Virus record (IMG/VR): IMGVR_UViG_3300027788_000040
Span: 1 to 32,890 of that record
DNA length: 32,890 nucleotides
Source of the DNA: a virus
Reading direction: 5' to 3' (one strand)
Shown here: piece by piece, positions 7,299 to 15,642 of the stretch
How the letters are laid out: each line of letters opens with the position of its first letter
How positions within the stretch are numbered: the first letter of the stretch is position 1
The notes under the pieces: generated by a model
Told to the model about the DNA's origin: nothing
The model's input: the letters and a program-made list of their open reading frames with translations, nothing else
The model's database searches: none
Translations under genes and position numbers: made by a program

Positions 7299-7327
7299 TT
7301 TACTTTTGAGGTAAACTGTGTTATAAT
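7299..7327 (+). promoter_or_regulatory. Early/middle-type promoter for gene 55
   Basis: TTTACT (7299-7304), 17 nt, TATAAT (7322-7327) with the extended -10 TGT just before it. The -35 is the weakest of the set. It drives 55-47-46. It stands back to back with the - strand promoter at 7226-7254. The stretch 7182-7354 holds these two promoters and no gene I can support. Confidence 0.75.
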
Positions 7328-7354
7328 ATACTATTATCGGGAGAAATACAATAC

Positions 7355-7930
7355 ATGACTAATAAAATCAAACCTAAGGCTAAACCGCACTATGTGAATA
7401 ACAGAGACTTCTCTAATTCTGTAGTCGATTACGTCAAAAGCGTTCACGAAGCAAAAGAGGCAGAAACTGCTGTTCCTAAAGTAACAGATTATATTGCTAC
7501 TTGTTTCATGAAAATATCAGAAGGACTGTCCCACAGACCGAACTTTGTTCGGTACACCTATCGTGAAGAGATGGTGATGGATGGTGTTGAAAACTGTTTA
7601 AGAGCAATCAATAACTATAAGATTGAGACTGCTACAAGAACGGGTAATCCTAATGCATTTTCATACTTTACTCAAATATGTTATTTTGCTTTTATCAGAA
7701 GAATAACAAAAGAGAAAAAGCAACAAGACATTAAATTTAAATTCATTGAAAAAATGGGTATTGAAGATTTTGCTCAAATGGGAATGGATGATGCAGGTGC
7801 ACAACAAACAATGCAATATGTTGATACACTTAGACAACGTATCGATCAGATCAGAACTAAGGATGATAAAATCAAAGAGTTTGCTAAGATCGAAAAAGAG
7901 AAAGAAAAACTAGAACTATTTATGGTATAA
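7355..7930 (+). CDS. 55: Late-transcription sigma factor gp55
   Basis: Phage sigma subunit that directs host RNA polymerase to TATAAATA late promoters, coupled to replication through the sliding clamp. The product is 191 aa (T4 gp55 185). The core segment AFSYFTQICYFAFIRRI (101-117) is the sigma region 2-like helix that reads the -10 element, preceded by EMVMDGVENCLRAINNY. The C-terminus ends in a hydrophobic LELFMV, where T4 gp55 carries its clamp-binding tail. It has an early-type promoter and SD GGGAGAA. The late boxes found in this window are its expected targets. gp47 starts 1 nt after the stop. Confidence 0.92.
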   Translation: MTNKIKPKAKPHYVNNRDFSNSVVDYVKSVHEAKEAETAVPKVTDYIATCFMKISEGLSHRPNFVRYTYREEMVMDGVENCLRAINNYKIETATRTGNPNAFSYFTQICYFAFIRRITKEKKQQDIKFKFIEKMGIEDFAQMGMDDAGAQQTMQYVDTLRQRIDQIRTKDDKIKEFAKIEKEKEKLELFMV

Positions 7931-7931
7931 T

Positions 7932-8993
7932 ATGAAAGTAGCAATATTGAATGATACACATTGTGGTGTAAGGAACTCGTCAGATATATTTTTAAACTAT
8001 CAAGCTAGGTTTTACGAAGAAGTATTTTTTCCGTATCTTAAAGAAAATAGTATAAATAGTATTTTACATCTAGGGGATTACTATGAGCATCGAAAGTTCG
8101 TCAACTTTAAGGCTCTCCACGCGAACCGCAAGCATTTTCTTGAGCCTATGCGTGATATGGGCATCACAATGGACATTATTCCTGGGAACCACGACGTATA
8201 TTTCAAGAACACAAACGAGTTATGTTCACTTAAGGAACTTCTTGGTTACTTCACATCCAACGTTAATATTATAATGAAGCCCACAGTCTTAGACTATGAC
8301 GGTCTAAGTGTCGCAGTTATACCATGGATTAATAATAGTAACTACCAAGAATATGTAGATTTTGCATTAAATTGTAAAGCCCCGATACTAGGTGCTCATT
8401 TAGAACTAGCAGGTTTTGAGATGATGGCCGGAATTACAAATCCACATGGTATGAACGCTGACATTTTCTCTAGGTTTGAACGGGTATTATCCGGACATTT
8501 TCATACTAGATCTAGTCAAGAGAATGTTGATTACTTAGGATCTCAATTTGAGTTTACTTGGGCAGATGTTGATGATCCGAAATACTTCCACGTGTTAGAC
8601 ACGGAAACAAGAGAAGTCACACCTATTCGCAATCCTATTACAATATTCAAAAAAATCATATACGATGATACTAAAACAGATTATAGTAACTTCGACTTTA
8701 GCGAGTGCGAACAGAAATTTATAAAGCTGATTGTGTTAAATAAAAACGATTTGTACATGTTTGATAAATTTGTCGATAAACTACAAAGCATAGACACATA
8801 CGAACTTAAAATCGCCGAAAGCTTTGAAGAGTATTTAGGCGAAAGCGTTGAAGATAGCAAAGTATCTCTTGAAGATACTACTGAGCTATTAGACTCTTAT
8901 GTTGAAGCAGTCGACACTGACTTAGACAAAGATCATTTAAAAATTGAACTGAGAAAGCTTTACACTGAAGCTCAAAACTTAGAGGTAGTATGA
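7932..8993 (+). CDS. 47: Recombination endonuclease subunit gp47 (Mre11-like)
   Basis: Metallophosphoesterase nuclease that works with gp46 in end resection and recombination-dependent replication. The product is 353 aa (T4 339). Mre11-type metal motifs: LNDTHCG (6-12), HLGDYYEHR (about 45-53), GNHDVY (about 80-85) and SGHFHTRS. The stop overlaps the gp46 start as ATGA, so the two subunits are translationally coupled. Secure identification. Confidence 0.95.
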   Translation: MKVAILNDTHCGVRNSSDIFLNYQARFYEEVFFPYLKENSINSILHLGDYYEHRKFVNFKALHANRKHFLEPMRDMGITMDIIPGNHDVYFKNTNELCSLKELLGYFTSNVNIIMKPTVLDYDGLSVAVIPWINNSNYQEYVDFALNCKAPILGAHLELAGFEMMAGITNPHGMNADIFSRFERVLSGHFHTRSSQENVDYLGSQFEFTWADVDDPKYFHVLDTETREVTPIRNPITIFKKIIYDDTKTDYSNFDFSECEQKFIKLIVLNKNDLYMFDKFVDKLQSIDTYELKIAESFEEYLGESVEDSKVSLEDTTELLDSYVEAVDTDLDKDHLKIELRKLYTEAQNLEVV

Positions 8994-10705
8994 TAAATTT
9001 TAAATCGGTTTCATGGAAGAATTTTCTTTCAACCGGAAATGATACCATAAAGGTACAATTGGATAAGACTTCATCAACACTTATAGTTGGTTCGAATGGA
9101 GCAGGAAAATCCACAATGCTGGATGCACTTTCATTTAGTTTATTTGGTAAGCCTCACAGGGATATCAAGAAAGATCAATTAATCAATAGTATTAACAAGA
9201 AAGGTACTGTGGTTGAAGTTGAGTTTAACATCGGAAATTCAGAATTTAGAATTCTACGTGCTATTAAGCCTAACAAGTTTGAGATTTGGCAAAACGGTAA
9301 TATGATTAATCAAGCAAGTAATGCTAGAGATTACCAGAAATTCTTAGAGCAAAACATCCTAAAGCTTAATCATAAATCATTCCATCAGGTTGTGGTACTA
9401 GGTAGTAGCTCGTTTATTCCCTTTATGCAATTACCTGCATGGTCACGTAGGTCTGTTATAGAAGACTTATTAGACATTAACATTTTCAGTAAGATGAATA
9501 CCTTGTTAAAAGAGCGTAATTCTAAGATTAAAGAAGAACTAAGCGAAATAAATCATTCATTAGATTTATATAAAGCTAAGATGGATACTCAGTCGAAATA
9601 TGTCAGAGACTTACAAGCCATTAATAAGGATATGATATCGTCTAAAGAAGCGTCTATTAAGTCATATGAAGATGACGTTAAAGCTTTAGTTAGCGAATCT
9701 CACGCATTAGGAAAAAACATTACCGCATTAACAGACATAGAAAGTACTAGACATGACGAGCTTTCTGAAAAAACCTCTGATATAAAATCTAGAGATATGG
9801 TGTATAAATCAAAAATCAAAGACCTAGTTAATGAAGCTAAGTTTTTTGAAGATAATGAGCATTGTCCTACATGTGATCAGGATATAGACATTTCTATTAA
9901 AGAAACTAAGTTGACTAAAATTAAAAAGGCTGCAGCAGATATTCAAAAAGGCATGAAAGATATTGCACTAGAGTGCGATACTAATGCAATATTGCTAAAG
10001 GAATGTCAGACAAGTATGAAAGGCCTATTAGATAGACAACGAAGTATCAACTCTAATAATGATAAAATTAATCTAATACAGCAAGAGATAGAAAAGATAC
10101 AGAAAGAGATCAGCACTTTATTGCAATCTTCTGGAGATATAAAAACGGCTAAAGTCGAATTAAACGATCTGAGAGATAACAAAGATATTGTCACTGAAAA
10201 GAAATTAGAATATGTAGAAGAAAGAACTTATAATGAAGTCATTGGAGAGATGCTTAAAGATACTGGTATTAAAACGAAAGTTATTAAACAGTATCTACCA
10301 GTCATGAATAGACTTATTAATCAATATTTACAAGTTTTAGATTTCTTTGTCGCATTCCATTTAGATGAAAGCTTTAACGAGACTATTAGATCTAGACATC
10401 GTGACGCATTTAATTACGCGTCATTTAGTGAAGGCGAAAAACAAAGGATTGATTTGTCTTTACTATTTACGTGGAGACAGATTGCTAAAATGAAGAATTC
10501 AGCTTCTACTAATTTACTTGTACTAGACGAAACCTTTGATTCTTCATTGGATCATGACGGTATCGACAATTTAACTAAGATTCTAAACACACTTGAAGAC
10601 GGAACTAACGTGTTTATTATATCACATAAGGGCGATATCCTAGAAAATAAGTTTAGATCTAAGATAGAATTCATCAAAGAACGCAACTTTTCGAAGATCA
10701 AATAG
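8990..10705 (+). CDS. 46: Recombination ATPase subunit gp46 (Rad50-like)
   Basis: SMC-type ATPase partner of gp47. The product is 571 aa (T4 560). Walker A GSNGAGKST (34-42), long coiled-coil arms (about 170-430) broken by a zinc hook CPTC (Cys292, Cys295), ABC signature FSEGEKQR (about 479), Walker B LLVLDE (Asp513, Glu514) and the H-loop IISHK. Nothing is missing. Coupled to gp47 by an ATGA overlap. The operon ends here, before the promoter cassette at 10721. Confidence 0.96.
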   Translation: MINFKSVSWKNFLSTGNDTIKVQLDKTSSTLIVGSNGAGKSTMLDALSFSLFGKPHRDIKKDQLINSINKKGTVVEVEFNIGNSEFRILRAIKPNKFEIWQNGNMINQASNARDYQKFLEQNILKLNHKSFHQVVVLGSSSFIPFMQLPAWSRRSVIEDLLDINIFSKMNTLLKERNSKIKEELSEINHSLDLYKAKMDTQSKYVRDLQAINKDMISSKEASIKSYEDDVKALVSESHALGKNITALTDIESTRHDELSEKTSDIKSRDMVYKSKIKDLVNEAKFFEDNEHCPTCDQDIDISIKETKLTKIKKAAADIQKGMKDIALECDTNAILLKECQTSMKGLLDRQRSINSNNDKINLIQQEIEKIQKEISTLLQSSGDIKTAKVELNDLRDNKDIVTEKKLEYVEERTYNEVIGEMLKDTGIKTKVIKQYLPVMNRLINQYLQVLDFFVAFHLDESFNETIRSRHRDAFNYASFSEGEKQRIDLSLLFTWRQIAKMKNSASTNLLVLDETFDSSLDHDGIDNLTKILNTLEDGTNVFIISHKGDILENKFRSKIEFIKERNFSKIK

Positions 10706-10720
10706 TTATAAAAAGCTAAA

Positions 10721-10821
10721 TACATATAATAAATAGATATAAAAATAGTACACTTATTTTCAAAAAAAGGTGTACAAAGCCTTAAAAGTGTGGTATAATG
10801 GTACCATATTAAAGATAAGGA
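10721..10821 (+). repeat. 101-bp perfect direct repeat, copy A (promoter cassette)
   Basis: Identical base for base to 32662-32762, 21,941 bp away. The unit starts in an AT-rich tract, contains the whole promoter and ends at the SD (GATAAGGA). The genes behind the two copies are unrelated in sequence, so the cassette was copied as a regulatory module. Confidence 0.95.
10771..10799 (+). promoter_or_regulatory. Early/middle-type promoter (TGTACA-17-TATAAT)
   Basis: TGTACA (10771-10776), 17 nt ending TGG, TATAAT (10794-10799). It lies inside repeat copy A and drives the peptidase/VWA gene at 10828. Confidence 0.85.
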
Positions 10822-10827
10822 GTTAAT

Positions 10828-12930
10828 ATGTACAACAATTCAAGTCTACCCAAATTACTGGCAAAAGAAAATATTACTATAAGACATGGTAATTACAGGA
10901 CCCCATGGTTCGATATTAAGAACCGTGTTCTAGGTCTACCTTTGTGGAAAGATATGGGTAAAGATATTTATGATCTATTTGTAGGTCACGAAGTTGGCCA
11001 TGCACTTGCAACTCCGTACGAAGGCTGGCACGATAGCCCAGAAAAATTACAAGGTTGCCCTAGATCTTACATCAACGTTATCGAAGATGCAAGAATCGAA
11101 AGAGTGATCAAAAGCACTTATCCAGGACTTGTAGGTCCTTTCAGTAGAGCTTATTCAAAGCTTTTTGACGACAATTTCTTTGGAACAGACGATTTAGATA
11201 TAACTGAACTAAGAATTATCGATAAGATTAATCTACAAGCTAAAGTCGGATCTCACGTAATCATTGAATTTAACGATGAAGAGCAAGTCTTTATGGATAG
11301 AGCAATGTTGACCGAAGATTTTCCAGAAGTACTACAACTTGTTAAAGACATAGTAGCTTATGATAAAGCTAACGAAGAGGAAGAAGAGGAAAAACCAGAT
11401 AATGCTCCTGACGAACAAGACACTCAGGACGAAGATCAAGAAGGAGATATACCGAGCTCAAACGATGATTCTGACGAATCAAGCGAACAAGACGGCGATG
11501 CTCCTTCACCTACTATCGATGATGAAGATGATGAAGACATTTCGTCATCATCAAATGGTCACGATGGAGAAGTTTCTCTTACAGACGATGCTTTTAGAAA
11601 GAACGAAGAATCTTTATTAGATATTGATGAAGATACAGGAATGCAAATTCTTACAGTCTCTGATATCAACAAAGAAGTTATGAAAAAAATCATAGTTGAT
11701 TACAAAGATCTTAAACTCGAGAGAGATAGTAGAGTTCAGCATTTGCATGAAGAGCAAGTCGAAGAATTGTCTAACGCGAATCTCGCATATCCTGCATACA
11801 TAAAAAATGTTAAAAGAAGTGTTGGAGTTGCGGTAAAAGAATTCGAAATGAGAAAAGCAGCAACACAGTGGGCAAAGGCTACAACAGCAAAAACTGGTGT
11901 AATCGATGTCAATAAGTTGTTTTCTTACAAGACTAACGAAGATATATTCAAACAAACAACTAGATTGCATGACGCACAAAGCCATGGAATGATTATGCTT
12001 ATAGACTACTCAGGATCAATGTATGATTCATTGCCTAAAGTCTTAGAACAACTAATACATTTAGTTCTGTTCTGTAAACAAGTCAATATTCCCTTTGATG
12101 TCTACGCGTTTACTACTGGAAACAGGAAGCTGAATACCTATGACTTAAAAAACCAAGGGTTATTATTTGATGGAGATCTAGATCTAGATGATTTGTCTAT
12201 GCCTTTACTGACTTCTTCAAAGCTTAAAAAAGCCGATTTTGAAGAGTCTCTGAGAGCTATTCATGCAAGAGCTACTATGTCAACCTGGGCCACTAGATCA
12301 ATGATTGGTCAATCTGAAGAGTTTGGATCAACGCCTTTGCATCAAGCGCTTGTTGTTGCTACTCATTTAATTAAAGCATTCAAGACTAAGCATCAGATCG
12401 AAAAGATGAATCTTGTAGTGTTTTCTGATGGAGATTCGAATAATCTTCAAGCCTTCTCTGATAGCAGTATTTCAGATAATAAGATACAGAATAGAGGTTC
12501 TTATAGAGGAGTTAATCTCATGGTTGACGGTAAATTACTCACTTCACCAAACAATAGGAAAGTTGTTAAAACTCTATTAGAAAATATAAGATCTAGATAC
12601 AACACTAGCTGCATCGGATTCTTTATGGCTGATGATAACAGAGCATTCAACTTTAAGATAGACGAAATCGAAGATGCTTACCGTTCAGCTTCAAGATCTG
12701 AAGCAGCAAAGGAATACAGAAAAAATAAGTGCGTCGTTAAAAAGGATGCATTAGGTTACACTGAATTCTACTTAGTTAAAGGCGGTAATAACCTTTCGAC
12801 TGACGACGATGAATTCGGAGTTAGCTCGGATCAAACAAAGAATCAAATGGCGACTGCATTTAAGAAGTACTCAAAAAGTAAGAAACAGAACAAGATTCTT
12901 ATGACTACGTTTGGGAGGATAGTAGCTTAA
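10828..12930 (+). CDS. CobT-like metallopeptidase/VWA protein, 700 aa
   Basis: Three parts are visible. The N-terminal part carries a zinc site HEVGH (54-58), with NVIEDARIE (about 83-91) as probable third-ligand region. A very acidic linker follows (about 180-260). The C-terminal VWA domain has the MIDAS motif DYSGS (Asp393, Ser395, Ser397) and a later VVFSDGDS. An acidic linker plus VWA domain paired with a CobS/MoxR AAA+ gene next door is the cobaltochelatase CobT-CobS arrangement. The HExxH site and absence of CobN here make a protein-remodelling or protease-linked role at least as likely as B12 synthesis. Domains are sure; function is open. Confidence 0.8.
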   Translation: MYNNSSLPKLLAKENITIRHGNYRTPWFDIKNRVLGLPLWKDMGKDIYDLFVGHEVGHALATPYEGWHDSPEKLQGCPRSYINVIEDARIERVIKSTYPGLVGPFSRAYSKLFDDNFFGTDDLDITELRIIDKINLQAKVGSHVIIEFNDEEQVFMDRAMLTEDFPEVLQLVKDIVAYDKANEEEEEEKPDNAPDEQDTQDEDQEGDIPSSNDDSDESSEQDGDAPSPTIDDEDDEDISSSSNGHDGEVSLTDDAFRKNEESLLDIDEDTGMQILTVSDINKEVMKKIIVDYKDLKLERDSRVQHLHEEQVEELSNANLAYPAYIKNVKRSVGVAVKEFEMRKAATQWAKATTAKTGVIDVNKLFSYKTNEDIFKQTTRLHDAQSHGMIMLIDYSGSMYDSLPKVLEQLIHLVLFCKQVNIPFDVYAFTTGNRKLNTYDLKNQGLLFDGDLDLDDLSMPLLTSSKLKKADFEESLRAIHARATMSTWATRSMIGQSEEFGSTPLHQALVVATHLIKAFKTKHQIEKMNLVVFSDGDSNNLQAFSDSSISDNKIQNRGSYRGVNLMVDGKLLTSPNNRKVVKTLLENIRSRYNTSCIGFFMADDNRAFNFKIDEIEDAYRSASRSEAAKEYRKNKCVVKKDALGYTEFYLVKGGNNLSTDDDEFGVSSDQTKNQMATAFKKYSKSKKQNKILMTTFGRIVA

Positions 12931-12954
12931 TGACCATATACAATAAACTGGTCA
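12931..12954. repeat. Inverted repeat between the VWA gene and its partner promoter
   Basis: TGACCA (12931-12936) and TGGTCA (12949-12954) form a 6-bp stem with a 12-nt loop directly after the stop codon. There is no T run. It could be a weak mRNA 3' hairpin or an operator. Confidence 0.4.
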
Positions 12955-12983
12955 AAATAAATGAAAATAAACGCAAATAAGTG

Positions 12984-13012
12984 TGTACAAACACACTAAA
13001 CTATGGTATAAT
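12984..13012 (+). promoter_or_regulatory. Early/middle-type promoter for the CobS-like gene
   Basis: TGTACA (12984-12989), 17 nt ending TGG, TATAAT (13007-13012). The -35 lies in the loop region of a small GTGTG/CACAC inverted repeat (12981-12996). Confidence 0.85.
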
Positions 13013-13046
13013 ATACATATAAACACGATTGATAAGGAACTACATT

Positions 13047-14186
13047 ATGAAAGACATGAAAATCTCAACAAAAAATCTATTACAAGAACTGGCTAAGAAT
13101 TACCCAGATCAAACAGCGTTCAGGAAGAACGTCATAGAAACCACAGCCCGAGCGATGGGTTATACTGGCAAGGACTTCTATCCTTTGCTAACAACAGACA
13201 ACAGAATTAAAATCGGAACTTACGATTTATCAGCGTTCTTACAGACCGTCGATACAACTCCAAAAGTAACCGATATCAGGGAAGCAGCTAAAATGCAATC
13301 CATTGTGAATCAAGACAAAACATTCGCAAAGGCAGATCCAACGTTTGTCCCATGGGGAGCGTTTACGGATCTTGTTAAAATGATAAAATCACAAATGTTC
13401 TATCCGGTTTACGTATCAGGATTATCCGGTAACGGTAAAACCTTTATGGTAGAACAAGCATGTTCAAAACTTAATAGGGAGTTCATACGTGTTCAAATTA
13501 ATCCAGAAACAGACGAAGATGATTTGCTTGGAGGCTTCAGGCTTATTAACGGAGAAACAGTATTCTCTAAAGGTCCTGTGCTTAAGGCGATGGAAAATGG
13601 TGCAATCTTATTGCTCGACGAAATTGATCGTGCTACAAATAAGATTATGTGTCTTCAAGGTATACTTGAAGGTAAGCCTGTTCTCGTTAAGAAAACGGGT
13701 GAAACAATCTCTCCTGCGGCTGGCTTCAACGTTATAGCCACGGCTAATACGAAAGGTAAAGGTTCTGAAGACGGTAGGTTTACTGCTGCTTCAATCATCG
13801 ATGAGGCTTTCCTAGAAAGATTCACCGTTGCGATTGATCAGAAGTTTCCATCACCTTCGATTGAAACAAAAATTCTAAACAACCATATGACAAAGTTTGG
13901 AGTTGAAGACACAGATTTTGTTGATAAACTTATTACTTGGGCTGACATCATCAGAAAAACTTTCTATGATGAAGGTGTAGATGAGGTTATTTCGACTAGA
14001 AGGTTGTGTCACATTGCTCAAACTTTCTCTATCTTTAACAATAGAGCTAAAGCGATCGACTTATGCATCGCAAGGTTTGACGAAGATACTAAGTCAGCAT
14101 TCTTAGATCTCTACAGTAAAGTTGATGCGGGTGTTATTCTCGCTGACGGTACAAATGAGACAACTCAGGAAGCTTCATATGAATAA
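13047..14186 (+). CDS. cobS: CobS/MoxR-like AAA+ ATPase
   Basis: AAA+ ATPase of the MoxR/CobS group, long annotated as cobS in marine T4-like phages. The product is 379 aa from ATG 13047. Walker A GLSGNGKT (125-132), Walker B LLLDEIDR (188-195), sensor-1 region VIATANTKGKG and a C-terminal lid helix region ISTRRLCHIAQTF. A TTG at 13029 in the same frame is possible, but ATG 13047 has SD AAGGAAC 6 nt upstream. It probably acts with the VWA protein just upstream; such pairs remodel or insert metal into partner proteins. The overlapping gene at 14179 is coupled. Confidence 0.85.
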   Translation: MKDMKISTKNLLQELAKNYPDQTAFRKNVIETTARAMGYTGKDFYPLLTTDNRIKIGTYDLSAFLQTVDTTPKVTDIREAAKMQSIVNQDKTFAKADPTFVPWGAFTDLVKMIKSQMFYPVYVSGLSGNGKTFMVEQACSKLNREFIRVQINPETDEDDLLGGFRLINGETVFSKGPVLKAMENGAILLLDEIDRATNKIMCLQGILEGKPVLVKKTGETISPAAGFNVIATANTKGKGSEDGRFTAASIIDEAFLERFTVAIDQKFPSPSIETKILNNHMTKFGVEDTDFVDKLITWADIIRKTFYDEGVDEVISTRRLCHIAQTFSIFNNRAKAIDLCIARFDEDTKSAFLDLYSKVDAGVILADGTNETTQEASYE

Positions 14187-14463
14187 ACCTGATTACAAAT
14201 TTAACGAAGGAACTCTTATCAAAGAGTTCCAAACGTACATTGATTCTACGTATGGACAACATTACGGTCAAGGCGGACTTCAGTCATCTGAAGTCATAGT
14301 CGACAGAGGACATGGCCTTGGCTTTTTCCTCGGCAACGTCGATAAGTACAATGCCCGATACGGAAAGAAAGGAACTCCAGACGATCACAGAAAAGATCTT
14401 ATGAAGGTCTTACATTACGGATTGCTTGCGCTCTATGAGCACGATCGATCAAATTCAAAATAA
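14179..14463 (+). CDS. DUF3310-type protein, 94 aa
   Basis: Starts at ATG 14179 inside the end of the CobS-like gene (8-nt overlap). The frame is open further upstream, but that part only overlaps coding sequence. Conserved features are GLGFFLGNVDKYNARYGKKG and HRKDLMKVLHYGLLALYEHD, the G-N-x-x-K-Y...R-x-G-x-K-G...D-L-x-K-x-x-H-Y pattern of DUF3310 proteins found in many phages. Biochemical role unknown; proposals of a nucleotide-related function are not established. Promoter for gp45 follows directly. Confidence 0.7.
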   Translation: MNKPDYKFNEGTLIKEFQTYIDSTYGQHYGQGGLQSSEVIVDRGHGLGFFLGNVDKYNARYGKKGTPDDHRKDLMKVLHYGLLALYEHDRSNSK

Positions 14464-14466
14464 GTA

Positions 14467-14495
14467 TGTACAAACTACTACAACTGTGTTATAAT
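14467..14495 (+). promoter_or_regulatory. Early/middle-type promoter for gene 45
   Basis: TGTACA (14467-14472), 17 nt ending TGT, TATAAT (14490-14495). It begins 4 nt after the stop of the DUF3310 gene. Confidence 0.85.
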
Positions 14496-14524
14496 ATATG
14501 TAACAAATTTAAAAAAGGTAAATT

Positions 14525-15190
14525 ATGAAAATCTCAAGTGAAACTATTAACATCCTGAAAAACTTTTCGGGTATCAACGCAAATTTAGTCTTTAAACCTG
14601 GAAAGGAACTCAAGACTATTTCTGAAGCAAAAACTATTATGGCAAATGCATCTATCCTGGAAGACTTTCCAGTTGAATTTGGTGTGTATGACCTAAACGA
14701 ATTTCTTTCGCTATTCAGTCTTATGGATGATCCAGAAGTTGACTTTAGTGATAAGTTCCTTACTATGTCTGATGGTTCTCAAAGGATTAAGTATTACTAT
14801 TCCGAGATTGAAATTCTCACACAACCTAGTAAAGATATCAACATGCCGGAATGCGAAGTTGTTTTAGATCTGTCATCTAATAATTTAGATAAGATCCGAA
14901 AAGCGGCAGCTGTTCTAGGGCATTCAGAATTAGCATTTAGTTGTCAAGGTGGAGAAGTTGCTGCGTCAGTGTTTAACGATAAAGACGCTACTGCGAACAC
15001 CTTCGACATTAGTCTAGGTACTACATCTGATTTAACATTTAACTATGTCTTTAGCATTTCTAATTTGAAAATGCTTCAAGGCGATTACAAGCTTTCGATT
15101 TCATCTAGACTTATCTCCAACTGGAGAAATGCGGATAATCCTTTAGATTATTTTATCGCATTAGAGAAATCATCAAGTTTCGGTGTATAA
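14525..15190 (+). CDS. 45: Sliding clamp gp45
   Basis: Trimeric processivity ring for gp43 and co-activator of gp55 late transcription. The product is 221 aa (T4 228). It starts MKISSETINILKNFSGINANLVFKPG, typical of the family, and shows FGVYDLNEFLSLFSL and the C-terminal IALEKSSSFGV. SD AAAGGTAA. The last codons and stop carry a late promoter box for the next gene, so clamp transcription ends where late transcription begins. The loader genes follow at 15900. Confidence 0.94.
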   Translation: MKISSETINILKNFSGINANLVFKPGKELKTISEAKTIMANASILEDFPVEFGVYDLNEFLSLFSLMDDPEVDFSDKFLTMSDGSQRIKYYYSEIEILTQPSKDINMPECEVVLDLSSNNLDKIRKAAAVLGHSELAFSCQGGEVAASVFNDKDATANTFDISLGTTSDLTFNYVFSISNLKMLQGDYKLSISSRLISNWRNADNPLDYFIALEKSSSFGV

Positions 15191-15193
15191 ATA
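15186..15193 (+). promoter_or_regulatory. T4-type late promoter box overlapping the gp45 stop
   Basis: Exact TATAAATA spanning the gp45 stop codon. It is followed by a 100-nt leader with a 5-bp hairpin (15213-15217/15224-15228) and the conserved hairpin at 15242-15261, before ATG 15297. Confidence 0.7.
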
Positions 15194-15241
15194 ACTATGC
15201 ACAGAAAAAATTCTCATTATAATATGAGGATAATAAAAGAA

Positions 15242-15261
15242 GATGCCGGATTGGCCGGGTC
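15242..15261 (+). promoter_or_regulatory. Late-leader hairpin element, copy 1
   Basis: GATGCCGGATTGGCCGGGTC. The core stem CCGG/CCGG (15246-15249 with 15255-15258) closes on the loop ATTGG, and outer G-C and A-T pairs are possible. The same element is at 17738-17757 with three differences, two of which exchange a G-C pair for A-T. Both copies lie about 35 nt before an SD-start unit. Confidence 0.65.
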
Positions 15262-15296
15262 TCTTATAATTAGTCTACTTTGCAAAGGAGAAACAA

Positions 15297-15575
15297 ATGA
15301 CTGAACTACAAGATAAAGTCCTTCCACAGGAAGGCACACAGGCGGAAGCTCCACAGCTTTCACTTCAAGACATCTCAACATTCGTACAGATTATCGATAT
15401 CTGTTCTAAAAGAGGTGGATTTGAAGGCCAGGAAATGGAGGCCATCGGGGGATTGAGAAACAGAACTGTCGCATTTTTAAATGCTGCATCTGAAGCTCAA
15501 GGAAAAGAAACTCCAGAAGGAATGGTGCCAGCAGGCTCCGATCTTCCGGAAACAGTTGAAGCAGAAGAAGCTTAA
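15297..15575 (+). CDS. Conserved acidic late protein, 92 aa, function unknown
   Basis: Strong SD AAAGGAGAAA before ATG 15297. A helical core (about 20-65: LSLQDISTFVQIIDICSKRGGFEGQEMEAIGGLRNRTVAFLNAA) is flanked by disordered, acidic, Pro/Glu-rich ends. The 'R-G-x-F-x-x-x-E-M-x-x-V/I-G-x-L' core resembles small conserved proteins near the clamp genes of marine T4-like phages. Its late promoter inside the replication module, and a leader shared with hsp20, suggest a late structural or regulatory job. No known function. Confidence 0.65.
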   Translation: MTELQDKVLPQEGTQAEAPQLSLQDISTFVQIIDICSKRGGFEGQEMEAIGGLRNRTVAFLNAASEAQGKETPEGMVPAGSDLPETVEAEEA

Positions 15576-15593
15576 ACTACCCATTAGCTTAAC

Positions 15594-15620
15594 GTGGAGG
15601 TAGCTCCTCCACACATTTTA
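15594..15620 (+). terminator. Probable terminator hairpin after the 15297 gene
   Basis: GTGGAGG (15594-15600) pairs with CCTCCAC (15606-15612) around a 5-nt loop, followed by the T-rich ACATTTTAATTTTA. It would end the late transcript of the 15297 gene, or partly attenuate read-through into the clamp-loader genes. Confidence 0.6.
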
Positions 15621-15642
15621 ATTTTATTATGAAGGATATATT

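Noticed and set aside
7926-7931. TGG-TATAAT at the gp55/gp47 junction
   Set aside because: The extended -10 looks right, but the -35 position reads AGAAAA and the bases are fixed by the Met-Val-stop codons of gp55.
8052-8059. TATAAATA inside gene 47
   Set aside because: It matches the late box but lies early in a coding frame, with no start codon or gene boundary just downstream. Chance in AT-rich sequence is likely.
11360-11620. 86-codon + strand frame inside the VWA gene
   Set aside because: A shadow of the acidic linker (GA-rich codons) in another frame, giving a low-complexity Lys/Met/Thr product.
13029-13046. TTG start for the CobS-like ATPase
   Set aside because: The frame is open, but the SD AAGGAAC lies between this TTG and ATG 13047, so ATG 13047 is the start it serves.
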